Position numbers and translations under genes: made by a program. This document shows positions 8,238-16,613 of a DNA stretch of 64,000 nt, one piece after another. The notes beneath the pieces are model-generated. The model saw only the letters and a program-made list of their open reading frames with translations. It was not told where the DNA came from and searched no databases. The stretch spans positions 1 through 64,000 of the forward strand of contig JAAMEZ010000057.1 of the NCBI GenBank assembly GCA_013322215.1. The letters are read 5' to 3'. The DNA comes from Martinezella rhizogenes (GTDB lineage Bacteria > Pseudomonadota > Alphaproteobacteria > Rhizobiales > Rhizobiaceae). Position 1 is the first letter of the stretch. Every line of letters starts with the position of its first letter.

Positions 8238-9116
8238 ATGAGGTTCAAGGTTCTTGCGGCGGGCATTCTGGCGGCGCTCGTGGCGTTGCCGGCCATCGCA
8301 GAAGCGGCAGAAGGCTTTGCCACCGCAAACGTCAACATGCGGTCCGGTCCGAGTACCGCCTATCCGGCAGTGACGATGATCCCCGTCGGCGTGCCGCTTC
8401 AGATCAATGGCTGCCTTAACGAGACGCCCTGGTGCGACGTTTCCTTCTATGGCGGCCGCGGATGGGTTGCCGGCCGTTATATCCAGGCAACCTATCAGTC
8501 ACGCCGCATCTATGTCGGTCCGCAATATTACCGCCCGCTCGGCATCCCGACGGTGGTCTTCAACTTCGACGACTATTGGGGTCGCTACTATCGCGGCCGC
8601 GACTTCTATCGTGACCGCGACCGCTGGCGCCGCGGCCCGGGCTGGGTCGACCGCCGCCCTGACAGCGGCTGGGACCGCAATCCCCCGGGTTGGGATAATG
8701 GGCAGGACCGCAATTGGGACCGTCGTCCCGATCGCAACCGCGATTGGGATCAGGGGTCGGACTGGAACAACAGACCGGACCGCAACTGGGATCGCCAACC
8801 CGATCGTGATCGCAACTGGGACAGGCAGCGCGACGGCAATCGCGACTGGAACAGACAGCGCCCAGACAACAATCAGGATTGGGGTAACCGGCCAGACCGC
8901 CAGCGCGACAACAACCGCCCGGACAATAATCGTCCGGACAACCGCCCGCGCCCGCAGCCGCAGCAGGCTCAGCCACAGCCGCAGCCACAGCCGCAGCCGC
9001 AGAACAATCCGCAGCCGAACGCAGGCCAACCAGGACCCTACAGCCCCGATCACCGGGATCCATGCCCAGCGTCGGAGCCGAATTGCCGGATGTCCGTGAG
9101 AGGCTCGAACCGCTGA
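8238..9116 (+). CDS. Exported SH3-domain protein with Asp/Arg/Asn/Trp-rich tail
   Basis: A 292-aa exported protein. The signal peptide covers residues 1-23 (cleavage near AEA-AEG). A bacterial SH3 domain (about 25-85, with the NVNMRSGPS motif) probably binds peptidoglycan or cell-wall peptide. Residues about 110-240 are an irregular tandem repeat of NWDR, RDWD and RPDR units. The final part is Pro-Gln rich. Such tails are common in rhizobial periplasmic SH3 proteins, but their role is unknown. The ATG follows GGGAGA. The gene is monocistronic, followed by a RIME-type element and a bidirectional terminator. Confidence 0.85.
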   Translation: MRFKVLAAGILAALVALPAIAEAAEGFATANVNMRSGPSTAYPAVTMIPVGVPLQINGCLNETPWCDVSFYGGRGWVAGRYIQATYQSRRIYVGPQYYRPLGIPTVVFNFDDYWGRYYRGRDFYRDRDRWRRGPGWVDRRPDSGWDRNPPGWDNGQDRNWDRRPDRNRDWDQGSDWNNRPDRNWDRQPDRDRNWDRQRDGNRDWNRQRPDNNQDWGNRPDRQRDNNRPDNNRPDNRPRPQPQQAQPQPQPQPQPQNNPQPNAGQPGPYSPDHRDPCPASEPNCRMSVRGSNR

Positions 9117-9134
9117 CGGTCGTGCAACAACTCC

Positions 9135-9228
9135 TAGAGCGGTTCAGTTTTTCACGGAACCTCTGAACCGCTCTATCTCTTTGTTTTCACGCAATTCCGG
9201 ACGGAAAACCGCTTCGCAGTTTTGCCGA
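9135..9228. repeat. RIME-type palindromic element, copy 1
   Basis: The element has two palindromic modules. The first is TAGAGCGGTTCAG (9135-9147) with CTGAACCGCTCTA (9163-9175). The second starts ACGCAATTCC and is degraded at its right end. Near-identical sequence occurs at 20236 and a diverged copy at 36604. Rhizobial RIME elements have this architecture; the name is assigned from memory. Confidence 0.7.
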
Positions 9229-9245
9229 CAGCCTATAAAAAGCCA

Positions 9246-9282
9246 AAAGGCCGGCGACTTTGAAAGTCGCCGGCCTTTTTTA
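9246..9282. terminator. Strong bidirectional terminator
   Basis: AAGGCCGGCGACTTT (9247-9261) pairs perfectly with AAAGTCGCCGGCCTT (9263-9277), with A and T tracts at the two sides. It can end transcripts of both the SH3 gene (plus) and the DUF982 gene (minus). Confidence 0.85.
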
Positions 9283-9449
9283 TGGAATGCACCGCCTCGG
9301 AGAGGAATGCGCTCACCGACTTGCGCGGGAGCTGCATCACCGAGGCGCCTTCACGGAACTGCGCGCATCCAAAACTCTCAACTCCCGCCGCATTTTCGCG
9401 GGCTCGCAAGGCTTGGACGGATAATCGGCCCGAGTGGTGCCGAGGCGCT

Positions 9450-9692
9450 TCAGTGCATCTTGAGATGCGCTTCCCGCGTCGCCGAGATGAACATTTCCCG
9501 TGCCTCTTCGGCGGACTTGCGACCGTCGATGGCCGCACGGCAAAGACTTCTCGCCGCCACATAGAGCGGACCGCGCCGGTCAGGCCAGAGATTGGCCATG
9601 CAATTCAGGGCCTCGGACGGGCCTGTGACAACCTGGAACGTATCCTGAGCAAAACCGATCTCGATTGGATTGCTCCATTTGACGTGTCGCAT
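9450..9692 (-). CDS. DUF982 family small protein
   Basis: An 80-aa protein of the DUF982 family, which is largely restricted to Rhizobiales and often multicopy. The family core is visible: VVTGPSEALNCMANLWPD, then RRGPLYVAA and a C-terminal helix RKSAEEAREMFISATREA. The ATG follows a perfect GGAGGAG ribosome binding site. No enzymatic motif is seen, and the family has no established function. Confidence 0.8.
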   Translation of the reverse strand: MRHVKWSNPIEIGFAQDTFQVVTGPSEALNCMANLWPDRRGPLYVAARSLCRAAIDGRKSAEEAREMFISATREAHLKMH

Positions 9693-9919
9693 GAATACTC
9701 CTCCTCACGCGCTACCAATTGCCTGGAACTGTCCTCCAAGACAGCCACATGACAGTACTATAACCTCGATCAGACCATTCGAAAATACGGAAGATTGAGT
9801 GCGATACGCGAAGTTTCGACGCATCCGACGAGATAGCTTGGCCGGGACGGCGGCTGCATCGTTTTCCTGAAGCTTTGTGGAAACGGGCATGATTGACGAT
9901 ACCGGATGCGTGGGCACAG

Positions 9920-10042
9920 CTATTTTTCGCGCGCGATCCGCCTTGCCTCGTCTGGAGAAAAACCTGCCCGGCGGGCAAGCCGCTCAAGCCCGAAAATCCG
10001 GTCGATCTGGTCGACCAGCCACAATTCGAAACGCTTCCACAT
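9920..10042 (-). CDS. Very small hypothetical protein, 40 aa
   Basis: The reading frame is open further upstream, but a GGAGGAGG ribosome binding site stands at good distance before the ATG at 10042. The 40-residue product is amphipathic and starts MWKRFELWLVDQIDRIFG. It ends with a charged segment (DEARRIAREK). The family is not recognised. It lies 91 bases after the 62-aa gene on the same strand, so the two may be co-transcribed. The strong ribosome binding site is the only support. Confidence 0.4.
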   Translation of the reverse strand: MWKRFELWLVDQIDRIFGLERLARRAGFSPDEARRIAREK

Positions 10043-10133
10043 CAGCGTAGCCTCCTCCGCTGCAAACCCTTCGGTCACAGCAGCCCACGATGAACATCGC
10101 GCCCGGCCTGCCAAATTCCTTTCAACAACCCCG

Positions 10134-10322
10134 TCAACGAAATTGGGGCGGCCTTTGCGCGTTTGAGAGCAATTCCTGCTTCGTTGCGAAGTCGCCAAAC
10201 AGCTTTTTCAGCCGGGCTTCCTCCTCCTTGCAAATCCGGTGGCGCCGGGCAAAATCCTGGACGCTCCAGACCTCGCGTAACTTGCTCTCGTCGACTTCCT
10301 CTATCTTCAGCAATGAACTCAT
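10134..10322 (-). CDS. Small hypothetical protein, 62 aa
   Basis: A soluble, highly charged small protein without signal peptide or membrane segment. The middle (REVWSVQDFARRHRICKEEE) looks like a short helix-turn-helix-like helical pair, but this is only a visual impression. The ATG follows AGAGGGCG. Small proteins of this size and composition are common in rhizobial chromosomes. Function unknown. Confidence 0.55.
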   Translation of the reverse strand: MSSLLKIEEVDESKLREVWSVQDFARRHRICKEEEARLKKLFGDFATKQELLSNAQRPPQFR

Positions 10323-10663
10323 CTATTCGCCCTCTTTGTTTTTTATGAAAGGATAATGCTCAGGGTAGCGAAAAGTTCCCTACGCACGTCTGCTGGACGC
10401 ACGGGCGAATTGACCGACATAGCGGACCGAAATGTTCTTAATCCCTCCTTAAATCGCCGCATTTACAGTTCAGGCGGGACTTGATGTCTTCACGAGGGGT
10501 TCGTGGACGAATTAGCGGGTTGCTTCGCCTTGAGAGCCATTGGCGGTTTTCGAGGTCATGCGCCGCCCTGGCGACCGAGCAGGCTCAAAGATTTCTACCG
10601 CTCCTGTAAGCAGCCTGATAGAAGACATGGAACACAAGGGCACCGAGGTACGACCGGCCGGCA
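10323..10663. other. Intergenic region, divergent promoters
   Basis: This space lies between the leftward small genes and the rightward penicillin-binding protein gene. It must contain promoters for both sides. I see no clear pair of boxes, no stable hairpin with T tract and no credible gene; the short frames here have no ribosome binding site. Confidence 0.4.
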
Positions 10664-13078
10664 ATGGCAGATAAGAAGAAATCACGCCAGAGGATAGAAC
10701 CATCCTTTTCCAGCGGCCGAGAACGCAGCGATGACGGATTCAATGCTGGCGAACGCATCGTTGGCAGCAGGCGTTCGGCCAAGGCATATTCATCTTCTTC
10801 CAAGACATACTACGAAGAGCCGGACCCCGACGAAGAAGAGGATGAAGACGACGAGGATGAGCCCGTGGTCGCAAAGCCTCGCCGCACCCGTAGCCGCCGC
10901 AAGCCCGCACGACGTGCGCGTCCGCGGCGCGGCTTTTTCGGCTTCATCCGTTCGACGATCTACTGGGGCCTGGTGCTTTGCCTCTGGGCCGGCATCGGCC
11001 TTGCGGGCCTCGTCGCCTATTATGGCTCGCGCATGCCGAGCGCCAGCACCTGGTCGATCCCCGAGCGGCCGCCGAACGTCAAGATCAACGATCTCGACGG
11101 CAGCCTGATCGCCAATCGCGGCACGACAGGCGGCGAAGCCGTCGCGCTAGGCGACATGTCGCCCTATATCCCGGAAGCCATCATCGCGATTGAGGATCGG
11201 CGCTTCTATTCGCATTTCGGCTTCGATCCGATCGGCCTTGCCCGCGCCATGGTGACAAATGTCGTGACGGGCCACGCCGTCCAGGGTGGCTCGACGCTGA
11301 CGCAGCAGCTCGCCAAGAACCTCTTCCTGTCGCCCGACCGCACACTGGAGCGCAAGGTGCAGGAAGTGCTGCTGGCGCTGTGGCTGGAGCACAAGTACAC
11401 CAAGGACCAGATCCTGACGATGTACCTGAACCGCGTCTATTTCGGCTCCAACGCCTATGGCGTCGAGGCCGCCTCGCGGCGCTACTTCAACAAATCGGCA
11501 AAGGACGTCAATCTCGGTGAAGCCGCCATGCTTGCCGGCTTGGTCAAGGCGCCGTCGCGACTGTCGCCGGCCCGCGACCCAGCAGCCGCAGAAGCGCGCG
11601 CCCAGCTGGTGCTGCAGGCCATGCATGACCAGGGCTTCATCAGCGAATCCGATATCAAGACTGCGATGTCGCAACCTCCGACCCGCTCGAAAAGCTATTG
11701 GAGCGGCGCAGAGAATTACGTTGCCGATATGGTCATGGACCAGCTGCCGAAACTGATCGGCGGCGACGTCAAGGAAGATCTGATCGTCGACACAACGCTC
11801 GATATGTCGCTCGAGGAAAAGGCCGAAAAAGCGCTAGCCGATGTGCTCGAGAAGGACGGCAAGAAGCTGAACGCCTCGCAGGCTTCGCTCGTTTCCGTCG
11901 ACGCGACAGGTGCCATCCGCGCGCTCGTCGGCGGCCGCGACTATGCCCAGAGCCAGTTCAACCGTGCAGTCACCGCCAAGCGTCAGCCGGGCTCCGCTTT
12001 CAAGCCATTCGTCTATACCGCAGCCCTGGAGGCGGGCCTGACGCCCAACTCGATCCGCAACGACATGCCGGTCAAGATCGGCAACTGGGCGCCGGAGAAT
12101 TACGAGCAGCGCTATAGCGGCCCCGTAACGCTTGCGACGGCGGTGGCGAAGTCGCTGAACACTGTTGCCGCGCAGCTTGTCGCCGAAGTCGGACCGGATC
12201 AGGTCATCAAGGTCGCCCACCGGCTCGGCATCGAATCGGACCTGCAGTCCAATGCCTCGATCGCGCTCGGCACCTCGGAAGTATCGCTGATGGAGCTCAC
12301 CTCCGCCTATGCGACGTTCATGAACGGCGGTTTCAAGGTGGCGCCGCATGTCATTACCAAGGTGACGACAGCCTCCGGCAAGGTGCTCTACCAGGCCAAT
12401 ACCGATAATCCGCAGCGGGTGCTGAACCCGGATATTGTCACCAACATGAACGCCATGATGGCCGGCGTCATCGCCAATGGCACCGGCAAGTCGGCGCGCA
12501 TTCCCGGCTGGCAGGCCGCCGGCAAATCGGGCACGACGCAATCCTTCCGCGATGCGCTGTTCGTCGGCTTCACCAGCCATCTGACGACGGGCGTCTGGTT
12601 CGGCAATGACGACGGCAAATCGATGCGCAAGGTGACCGGCGGCGGGCTGCCGGCAAAGGCATGGAAGGAATTCATGGTCGCCGCCCATAAGGGCATCACG
12701 CCGACACCGATCTTCGGCGGCGGTCAGATCATCGATAACGGCCTGCCGATGGCGCAGACGGGACCGAACGGCGACCAGCCGACCACCATCGGCAACATCA
12801 TCTCCGGTGTCGCAGACGGCGGACAGCCAATCCAGCAGCCAACCTTGCAGCAAAGGCCATCGCAGCAGCCGATCCAGCCTCAGATCGTCAATCAGACCTC
12901 CGTCAACGAGGATCCGCAGGACCTGCCTCCGGCAAACCTCGCCGACGACACCAATCCCTACAGCTCCAACCCGTATGACAGCGATATACCGCCTGCCGAT
13001 GTCGGCGATAGCGGCGCTCCGGTCGCCACCGCGCGGCCGCATCGCTCCTCGCTGCTCGACGTCATCCTTGGCCGATAA
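10664..13078 (+). CDS. Class A penicillin-binding protein (PBP1a/1c-type)
   Basis: A bifunctional peptidoglycan synthase of 804 aa, anchored in the inner membrane. Order: a cytosolic tail that is first acidic (about 51-68) and then strongly basic (71-90), one membrane helix (about 98-118), the glycosyltransferase domain with catalytic Glu177 in EDRRFYSHFG, and the transpeptidase domain. The acyl-Ser is Ser444 with Lys447 in PGSAFKPF, the SxN motif is SLN, and the KSGT motif is in AAGKSGTTQ. The C-terminal 80 residues are Gln/Pro rich. Such enzymes polymerise glycan strands and cross-link stem peptides. The ribosome binding site is weak (GAGGT, rather distant). Confidence 0.93.
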   Translation: MADKKKSRQRIEPSFSSGRERSDDGFNAGERIVGSRRSAKAYSSSSKTYYEEPDPDEEEDEDDEDEPVVAKPRRTRSRRKPARRARPRRGFFGFIRSTIYWGLVLCLWAGIGLAGLVAYYGSRMPSASTWSIPERPPNVKINDLDGSLIANRGTTGGEAVALGDMSPYIPEAIIAIEDRRFYSHFGFDPIGLARAMVTNVVTGHAVQGGSTLTQQLAKNLFLSPDRTLERKVQEVLLALWLEHKYTKDQILTMYLNRVYFGSNAYGVEAASRRYFNKSAKDVNLGEAAMLAGLVKAPSRLSPARDPAAAEARAQLVLQAMHDQGFISESDIKTAMSQPPTRSKSYWSGAENYVADMVMDQLPKLIGGDVKEDLIVDTTLDMSLEEKAEKALADVLEKDGKKLNASQASLVSVDATGAIRALVGGRDYAQSQFNRAVTAKRQPGSAFKPFVYTAALEAGLTPNSIRNDMPVKIGNWAPENYEQRYSGPVTLATAVAKSLNTVAAQLVAEVGPDQVIKVAHRLGIESDLQSNASIALGTSEVSLMELTSAYATFMNGGFKVAPHVITKVTTASGKVLYQANTDNPQRVLNPDIVTNMNAMMAGVIANGTGKSARIPGWQAAGKSGTTQSFRDALFVGFTSHLTTGVWFGNDDGKSMRKVTGGGLPAKAWKEFMVAAHKGITPTPIFGGGQIIDNGLPMAQTGPNGDQPTTIGNIISGVADGGQPIQQPTLQQRPSQQPIQPQIVNQTSVNEDPQDLPPANLADDTNPYSSNPYDSDIPPADVGDSGAPVATARPHRSSLLDVILGR

Positions 13079-13093
13079 AATTGCAATTTTTCA

Positions 13094-13121
13094 CCTTGCC
13101 GCTTGCATGGCCGCGGCAAGG
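13094..13121. other. Hairpin after the penicillin-binding protein gene
   Basis: CCTTGCCGC (13094-13102) pairs with GCGGCAAGG (13113-13121) around a 10-base loop. No T tract follows, so it is a stable 3' hairpin more than an intrinsic terminator. Confidence 0.4.
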
Positions 13122-13231
13122 CTGCTCTGATACACGGTCGCGTCAAATTCGCTGGTCCCCGGCGCATATGGGACCATGTGGAATTTGGGCGACAAACCAT
13201 TTGTTTTGCTGGATTTCAGGCCATTTCCTGC

Positions 13232-13263
13232 CTTGCAGTCAGTAAAACCGCTACTTATATACG
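13232..13263 (+). promoter_or_regulatory. Heat-shock (RpoH) promoter of dnaK
   Basis: CTTG (13232-13235), 18 bases, then CTTATATACG (13254-13263). This matches every fixed base of the alphaproteobacterial heat-shock consensus CTTG-N17/18-CYTATNTNNG as I recall it. Transcription would start near 13270, about 100 bases before dnaK. The match explains heat induction of dnaK-dnaJ. Confidence 0.8.
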
Positions 13264-13371
13264 CGGCATCACCGCAGTCATGGCTGCGCAATCCTCAAGA
13301 CCATCCCGTAAGGGGCTGTCAATGGAATGCCTGACAGGGGTTCCGACAGCTTGCTTCAAGGAGAGAATGAC

Positions 13372-15291
13372 ATGGCAAAAGTAATTGGTATCGACCTTGG
13401 AACGACAAATTCCTGCGTCGCCGTCATGGACGGTAAGGACGCGAAAGTGATCGAAAATGCCGAAGGCGCCCGGACCACCCCCTCCATGGTTGCCTTCTCC
13501 GACGACGGCGAACGCCTCGTCGGCCAGCCGGCCAAGCGCCAGGCTGTCACCAACCCCACGAATACCCTCTTCGCTGTCAAGCGCCTGATCGGCCGCCGCT
13601 ACGAAGATCCGACCGTCGAGAAGGACAAGCACCTCGTTCCCTTCACGATCGTCAAGGGTGACAATGGCGACGCCTGGGTCGAAGCTCAGGGCAAGGGCTA
13701 TTCGCCCGCACAGATTTCCGCAATGATCCTTCAGAAGATGAAGGAAACCGCCGAATCCTATCTCGGCGAAAAGGTCGAAAAGGCCGTCATCACCGTTCCC
13801 GCCTACTTCAACGACGCGCAGCGCCAGGCAACCAAGGATGCCGGCAAGATCGCCGGTCTTGAAGTTCTGCGCATCATCAACGAGCCGACGGCTGCGGCAC
13901 TCGCTTACGGCCTCGACAAGAAGGACGGCAAGACCATCGCCGTTTACGACCTTGGCGGCGGCACCTTCGATATCTCGATCCTCGAAATCGGCGACGGCGT
14001 CTTCGAAGTGAAGTCGACCAACGGCGATACTTTCCTCGGCGGTGAAGACTTCGACATGCGTCTCGTCGAATATCTCGTTGCCGAATTCAAGAAGGACAAC
14101 GGCATCGACCTCAAGGGCGACAAGCTTGCTCTGCAGCGCCTGAAGGAAGCTGCTGAAAAGGCCAAGATCGAGCTTTCGTCCGCACAGCAGACCGAAATCA
14201 ACCTGCCCTTCATCACGGCAGACGCCACCGGCCCGAAGCACCTGACGCTGAAGCTGACCCGCGCCAAGCTCGAAAGCCTGGTCGACGATCTCGTTCAGCG
14301 CACCATCGCTCCCTGCAAGGCAGCGCTCAAGGATGCCGGTGTCACGGCTGCCGAGATCGATGAAGTCGTTCTCGTCGGCGGCATGAGCCGCATGCCGAAG
14401 GTACAGGAAGTCGTCAAGCAGCTGTTCGGCAAGGAGCCGCACAAGGGCGTCAACCCGGATGAAGTCGTCGCTCTCGGCGCCGCCATCCAGGCCGGCGTTC
14501 TGCAGGGCGACGTCAAGGACGTTCTGCTCCTCGACGTGACCCCGCTGTCTCTCGGCATCGAAACGCTGGGCGGCGTCTTCACCCGTCTGATCGAACGCAA
14601 CACGACGATCCCGACGAAGAAGTCGCAGACCTTCTCGACCGCCGACGACAATCAGTCGGCCGTAACCATCCGCGTCTCGCAGGGCGAGCGCGAAATGGCT
14701 GCCGACAATAAACTGCTCGGCCAGTTCGACCTCGTCGGCCTGCCGCCGGCACCGCGTGGTGTTCCGCAGATCGAAGTCACCTTCGATATCGACGCCAACG
14801 GCATCGTCCAGGTTTCGGCCAAGGACAAGGGCACCGGCAAGGAACAGCAGATCCGCATCCAGGCTTCCGGCGGTCTTTCCGACGCCGACATCGAAAAGAT
14901 GGTCAAGGATGCCGAAGCCCATGCTGCTGAAGACAAGAAGCGCCGCGAAGGCGTTGAAGCCAAGAACCAGGCTGAAAGCCTGATCCACTCCAGCGAGAAG
15001 TCGCTGAAGGATTACGGCGACAAGGTCACCGAAGCCGATCGCACCGCGATCTCCGACGCGATCGCTGCGCTGAAGACGGCAACCGAAGCTTCCGAGCCGG
15101 ATGCCGAAGACATCAAGGCCAAGACCCAGACGCTCATGGAAGTTTCCATGAAGCTCGGCCAGGCGATCTATGAGTCGCAGCAGGCGGAAGCTGGTTCGGG
15201 CGATGCCTCGGCAGCAGCCGGCAAGGACGATGTCGTCGATGCCGACTACGAGGAAATCAAGGACGAAGACGACCGCAAGCGGTCTGCATAA
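13372..15291 (+). CDS. dnaK: Chaperone protein DnaK (Hsp70)
   Basis: DnaK is the cytosolic Hsp70 that binds unfolded segments in an ATP cycle driven by DnaJ and GrpE. The 639-aa product is full length: the nucleotide-binding domain starts GIDLGTTNSC and has the PAYFNDAQRQATKDAG, DLGGGTFDIS and LVGGMSRMPK motifs. The linker is DVLLLDVTPLSLGIET. The substrate domain and helical lid follow, ending in an acidic tail. The ATG at 13372 follows AAGGAGAG; the frame extends 15 codons upstream but lacks a ribosome binding site there. It is transcribed with dnaJ from the RpoH promoter. Confidence 0.98.
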   Translation: MAKVIGIDLGTTNSCVAVMDGKDAKVIENAEGARTTPSMVAFSDDGERLVGQPAKRQAVTNPTNTLFAVKRLIGRRYEDPTVEKDKHLVPFTIVKGDNGDAWVEAQGKGYSPAQISAMILQKMKETAESYLGEKVEKAVITVPAYFNDAQRQATKDAGKIAGLEVLRIINEPTAAALAYGLDKKDGKTIAVYDLGGGTFDISILEIGDGVFEVKSTNGDTFLGGEDFDMRLVEYLVAEFKKDNGIDLKGDKLALQRLKEAAEKAKIELSSAQQTEINLPFITADATGPKHLTLKLTRAKLESLVDDLVQRTIAPCKAALKDAGVTAAEIDEVVLVGGMSRMPKVQEVVKQLFGKEPHKGVNPDEVVALGAAIQAGVLQGDVKDVLLLDVTPLSLGIETLGGVFTRLIERNTTIPTKKSQTFSTADDNQSAVTIRVSQGEREMAADNKLLGQFDLVGLPPAPRGVPQIEVTFDIDANGIVQVSAKDKGTGKEQQIRIQASGGLSDADIEKMVKDAEAHAAEDKKRREGVEAKNQAESLIHSSEKSLKDYGDKVTEADRTAISDAIAALKTATEASEPDAEDIKAKTQTLMEVSMKLGQAIYESQQAEAGSGDASAAAGKDDVVDADYEEIKDEDDRKRSA

Positions 15292-15324
15292 GCGCGAATC
15301 GAAAGGTTCTCGAGGAAACTTAGC

Positions 15325-15348
15325 TCCGGCTGCCTTCGGGCAGCCGGA
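15325..15348 (+). other. UUCG-capped hairpin between dnaK and dnaJ
   Basis: TCCGGCTGCC and GGCAGCCGGA form a perfect 10-bp stem closed by TTCG, a very stable tetraloop. No T tract follows. It probably protects the dnaK part of the message or limits read-through into dnaJ, which would give the usual excess of DnaK over DnaJ. The function is inference. Confidence 0.6.
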
Positions 15349-15377
15349 AATCCATTTCCGGGGTTCTAATCCTTAAT

Positions 15378-16523
15378 ATGGCAAAAGCGGATTTTTACGA
15401 GACGTTGGGCGTCTCCAAGACGGCGGACGAGAAAGAGCTGAAGAGCGCCTTTCGCAAGCTGGCAATGCAATATCATCCGGACAAGAACCCGGACGACAGC
15501 AATGCCGAGCGGAAGTTCAAGGAAATCAACGAGGCCTACGAAACGCTCAAGGATCCGCAGAAGCGCGCAGCCTATGACCGCTACGGCCATGCCGCTTTCG
15601 AGCATGGTGGCATGGGCGGCGGTGGCGGCTTCGGAGCCGGTTTCGGCGGCGGCGGCTTCTCCGATATTTTCGAGGATATTTTCGGCGAGATGATGGGTGG
15701 CGGACGCGCACGCGGACGCTCGTCCGGCGGACGCGAGCGCGGCGCAGATCTTCGCTACAATATGGAAATTTCGCTCGAGGAAGCCTTCAGCGGCAAGACG
15801 GCGCAGATCCGCGTTCCGACCTCGATCACCTGCGACGTCTGTTCCGGCTCGGGCGCCAAGCCCGGCACACAGCCGAAGACCTGCGGCACCTGCCAGGGTT
15901 CCGGCCGCGTCCGCGCTGCCCAGGGCTTCTTCTCCGTCGAGCGCACCTGCCCGACGTGCCATGGCCGCGGCCAGATCATTCCCGATCCCTGCACCAAGTG
16001 TCATGGCCAGGGCCGTGTGACCGAGGAGCGTTCGCTCTCCGTCAATATCCCGTCGGGCATCGAAGACGGCACACGCATCCGCCTGCAGGGCGAAGGCGAA
16101 GCCGGCCTGCGCGGTGGTCCTTCGGGCGACCTTTACATCTTCCTGTCCGTCAAGCCGCATGAATTCTTCCAGCGGGATGGCGCCGATCTCTATTGCGCCG
16201 TGCCGATCTCGATGACAACGGCGGCACTCGGCGGTACCTTCGATGTAGCGACGCTCGATGGCACCAAATCGCGTGTCAGCGTTCCCGAGGGAACCCAGGT
16301 CGGCAAGCAATTTCGCCTGAAGGGCAAGGGCATGCCGGTGCTGCGCTCCAGCCAGGTCGGCGATCTCTATATCCAGATCCAGATCGAGACACCGCAGAAG
16401 CTGACCAAGCGTCAGCGCGAACTGCTGCAGGAGTTCGAGCAGATCTCTTCGAAGGACAACAATCCCGAATCGACGGGCTTCTTCGCCCGCATGAAGGATT
16501 TCTTCGATACGTTCAGCGACTGA
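15378..16523 (+). CDS. dnaJ: Chaperone protein DnaJ (Hsp40)
   Basis: DnaJ delivers clients to DnaK and stimulates its ATPase. The 381-aa protein has all domains: J domain with HPD (His33), Gly/Phe-rich linker (about 72-105), and the zinc domain with four CxxCxGxG-type motifs (CDVCSGSG, CGTCQGSG, CPTCHGRG, CTKCHGQG). The two beta-sandwich client domains follow. It ends with FFDTFSD, which is usual for rhizobial DnaJ. It is co-transcribed with dnaK and ends in an intrinsic terminator. Part of its 3' end is repeated beyond the following aph gene. Confidence 0.98.
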   Translation: MAKADFYETLGVSKTADEKELKSAFRKLAMQYHPDKNPDDSNAERKFKEINEAYETLKDPQKRAAYDRYGHAAFEHGGMGGGGGFGAGFGGGGFSDIFEDIFGEMMGGGRARGRSSGGRERGADLRYNMEISLEEAFSGKTAQIRVPTSITCDVCSGSGAKPGTQPKTCGTCQGSGRVRAAQGFFSVERTCPTCHGRGQIIPDPCTKCHGQGRVTEERSLSVNIPSGIEDGTRIRLQGEGEAGLRGGPSGDLYIFLSVKPHEFFQRDGADLYCAVPISMTTAALGGTFDVATLDGTKSRVSVPEGTQVGKQFRLKGKGMPVLRSSQVGDLYIQIQIETPQKLTKRQRELLQEFEQISSKDNNPESTGFFARMKDFFDTFSD

Positions 16524-16549
16524 GCAGCGAATCAAAAGTGTTTCACATG

Positions 16550-16583
16550 AATCCGGCCGATGATTCGGCCGGATTTTTTGTTT
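16550..16583 (+). terminator. Terminator of dnaK-dnaJ
   Basis: AATCCGGCCGA (16550-16560) pairs with TCGGCCGGATT (16565-16575) around TGAT, followed by TTTT. A degenerate second copy of this hairpin is found at 17541-17566. Confidence 0.9.
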
Positions 16584-16613
16584 GAGCGGACGAATCAGTT
16601 ATCCGCTTGCGAA

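Noticed and set aside
8560..9010. Repeated DNA units that might look like a CRISPR or satellite array
   Set aside because: They are codon-level repeats of a low-complexity protein tail, with no constant spacer length and an open frame throughout.
9705..9917. A 70-codon frame on the minus strand between small genes
   Set aside because: No ribosome binding site, overlaps other frames, and no family resemblance; the small genes at 9450 and 9920 have strong ribosome binding sites and this one does not.
13255..14988. A 577-codon open frame on the minus strand, antisense to dnaK
   Set aside because: It mirrors the dnaK frame in a high-GC gene, has no ribosome binding site and no family resemblance. 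Similar antisense frames lie opposite infB (44702-47461), pnp (51026-53059), dnaX (34218-35921) and recR-mltB (39533-41182).
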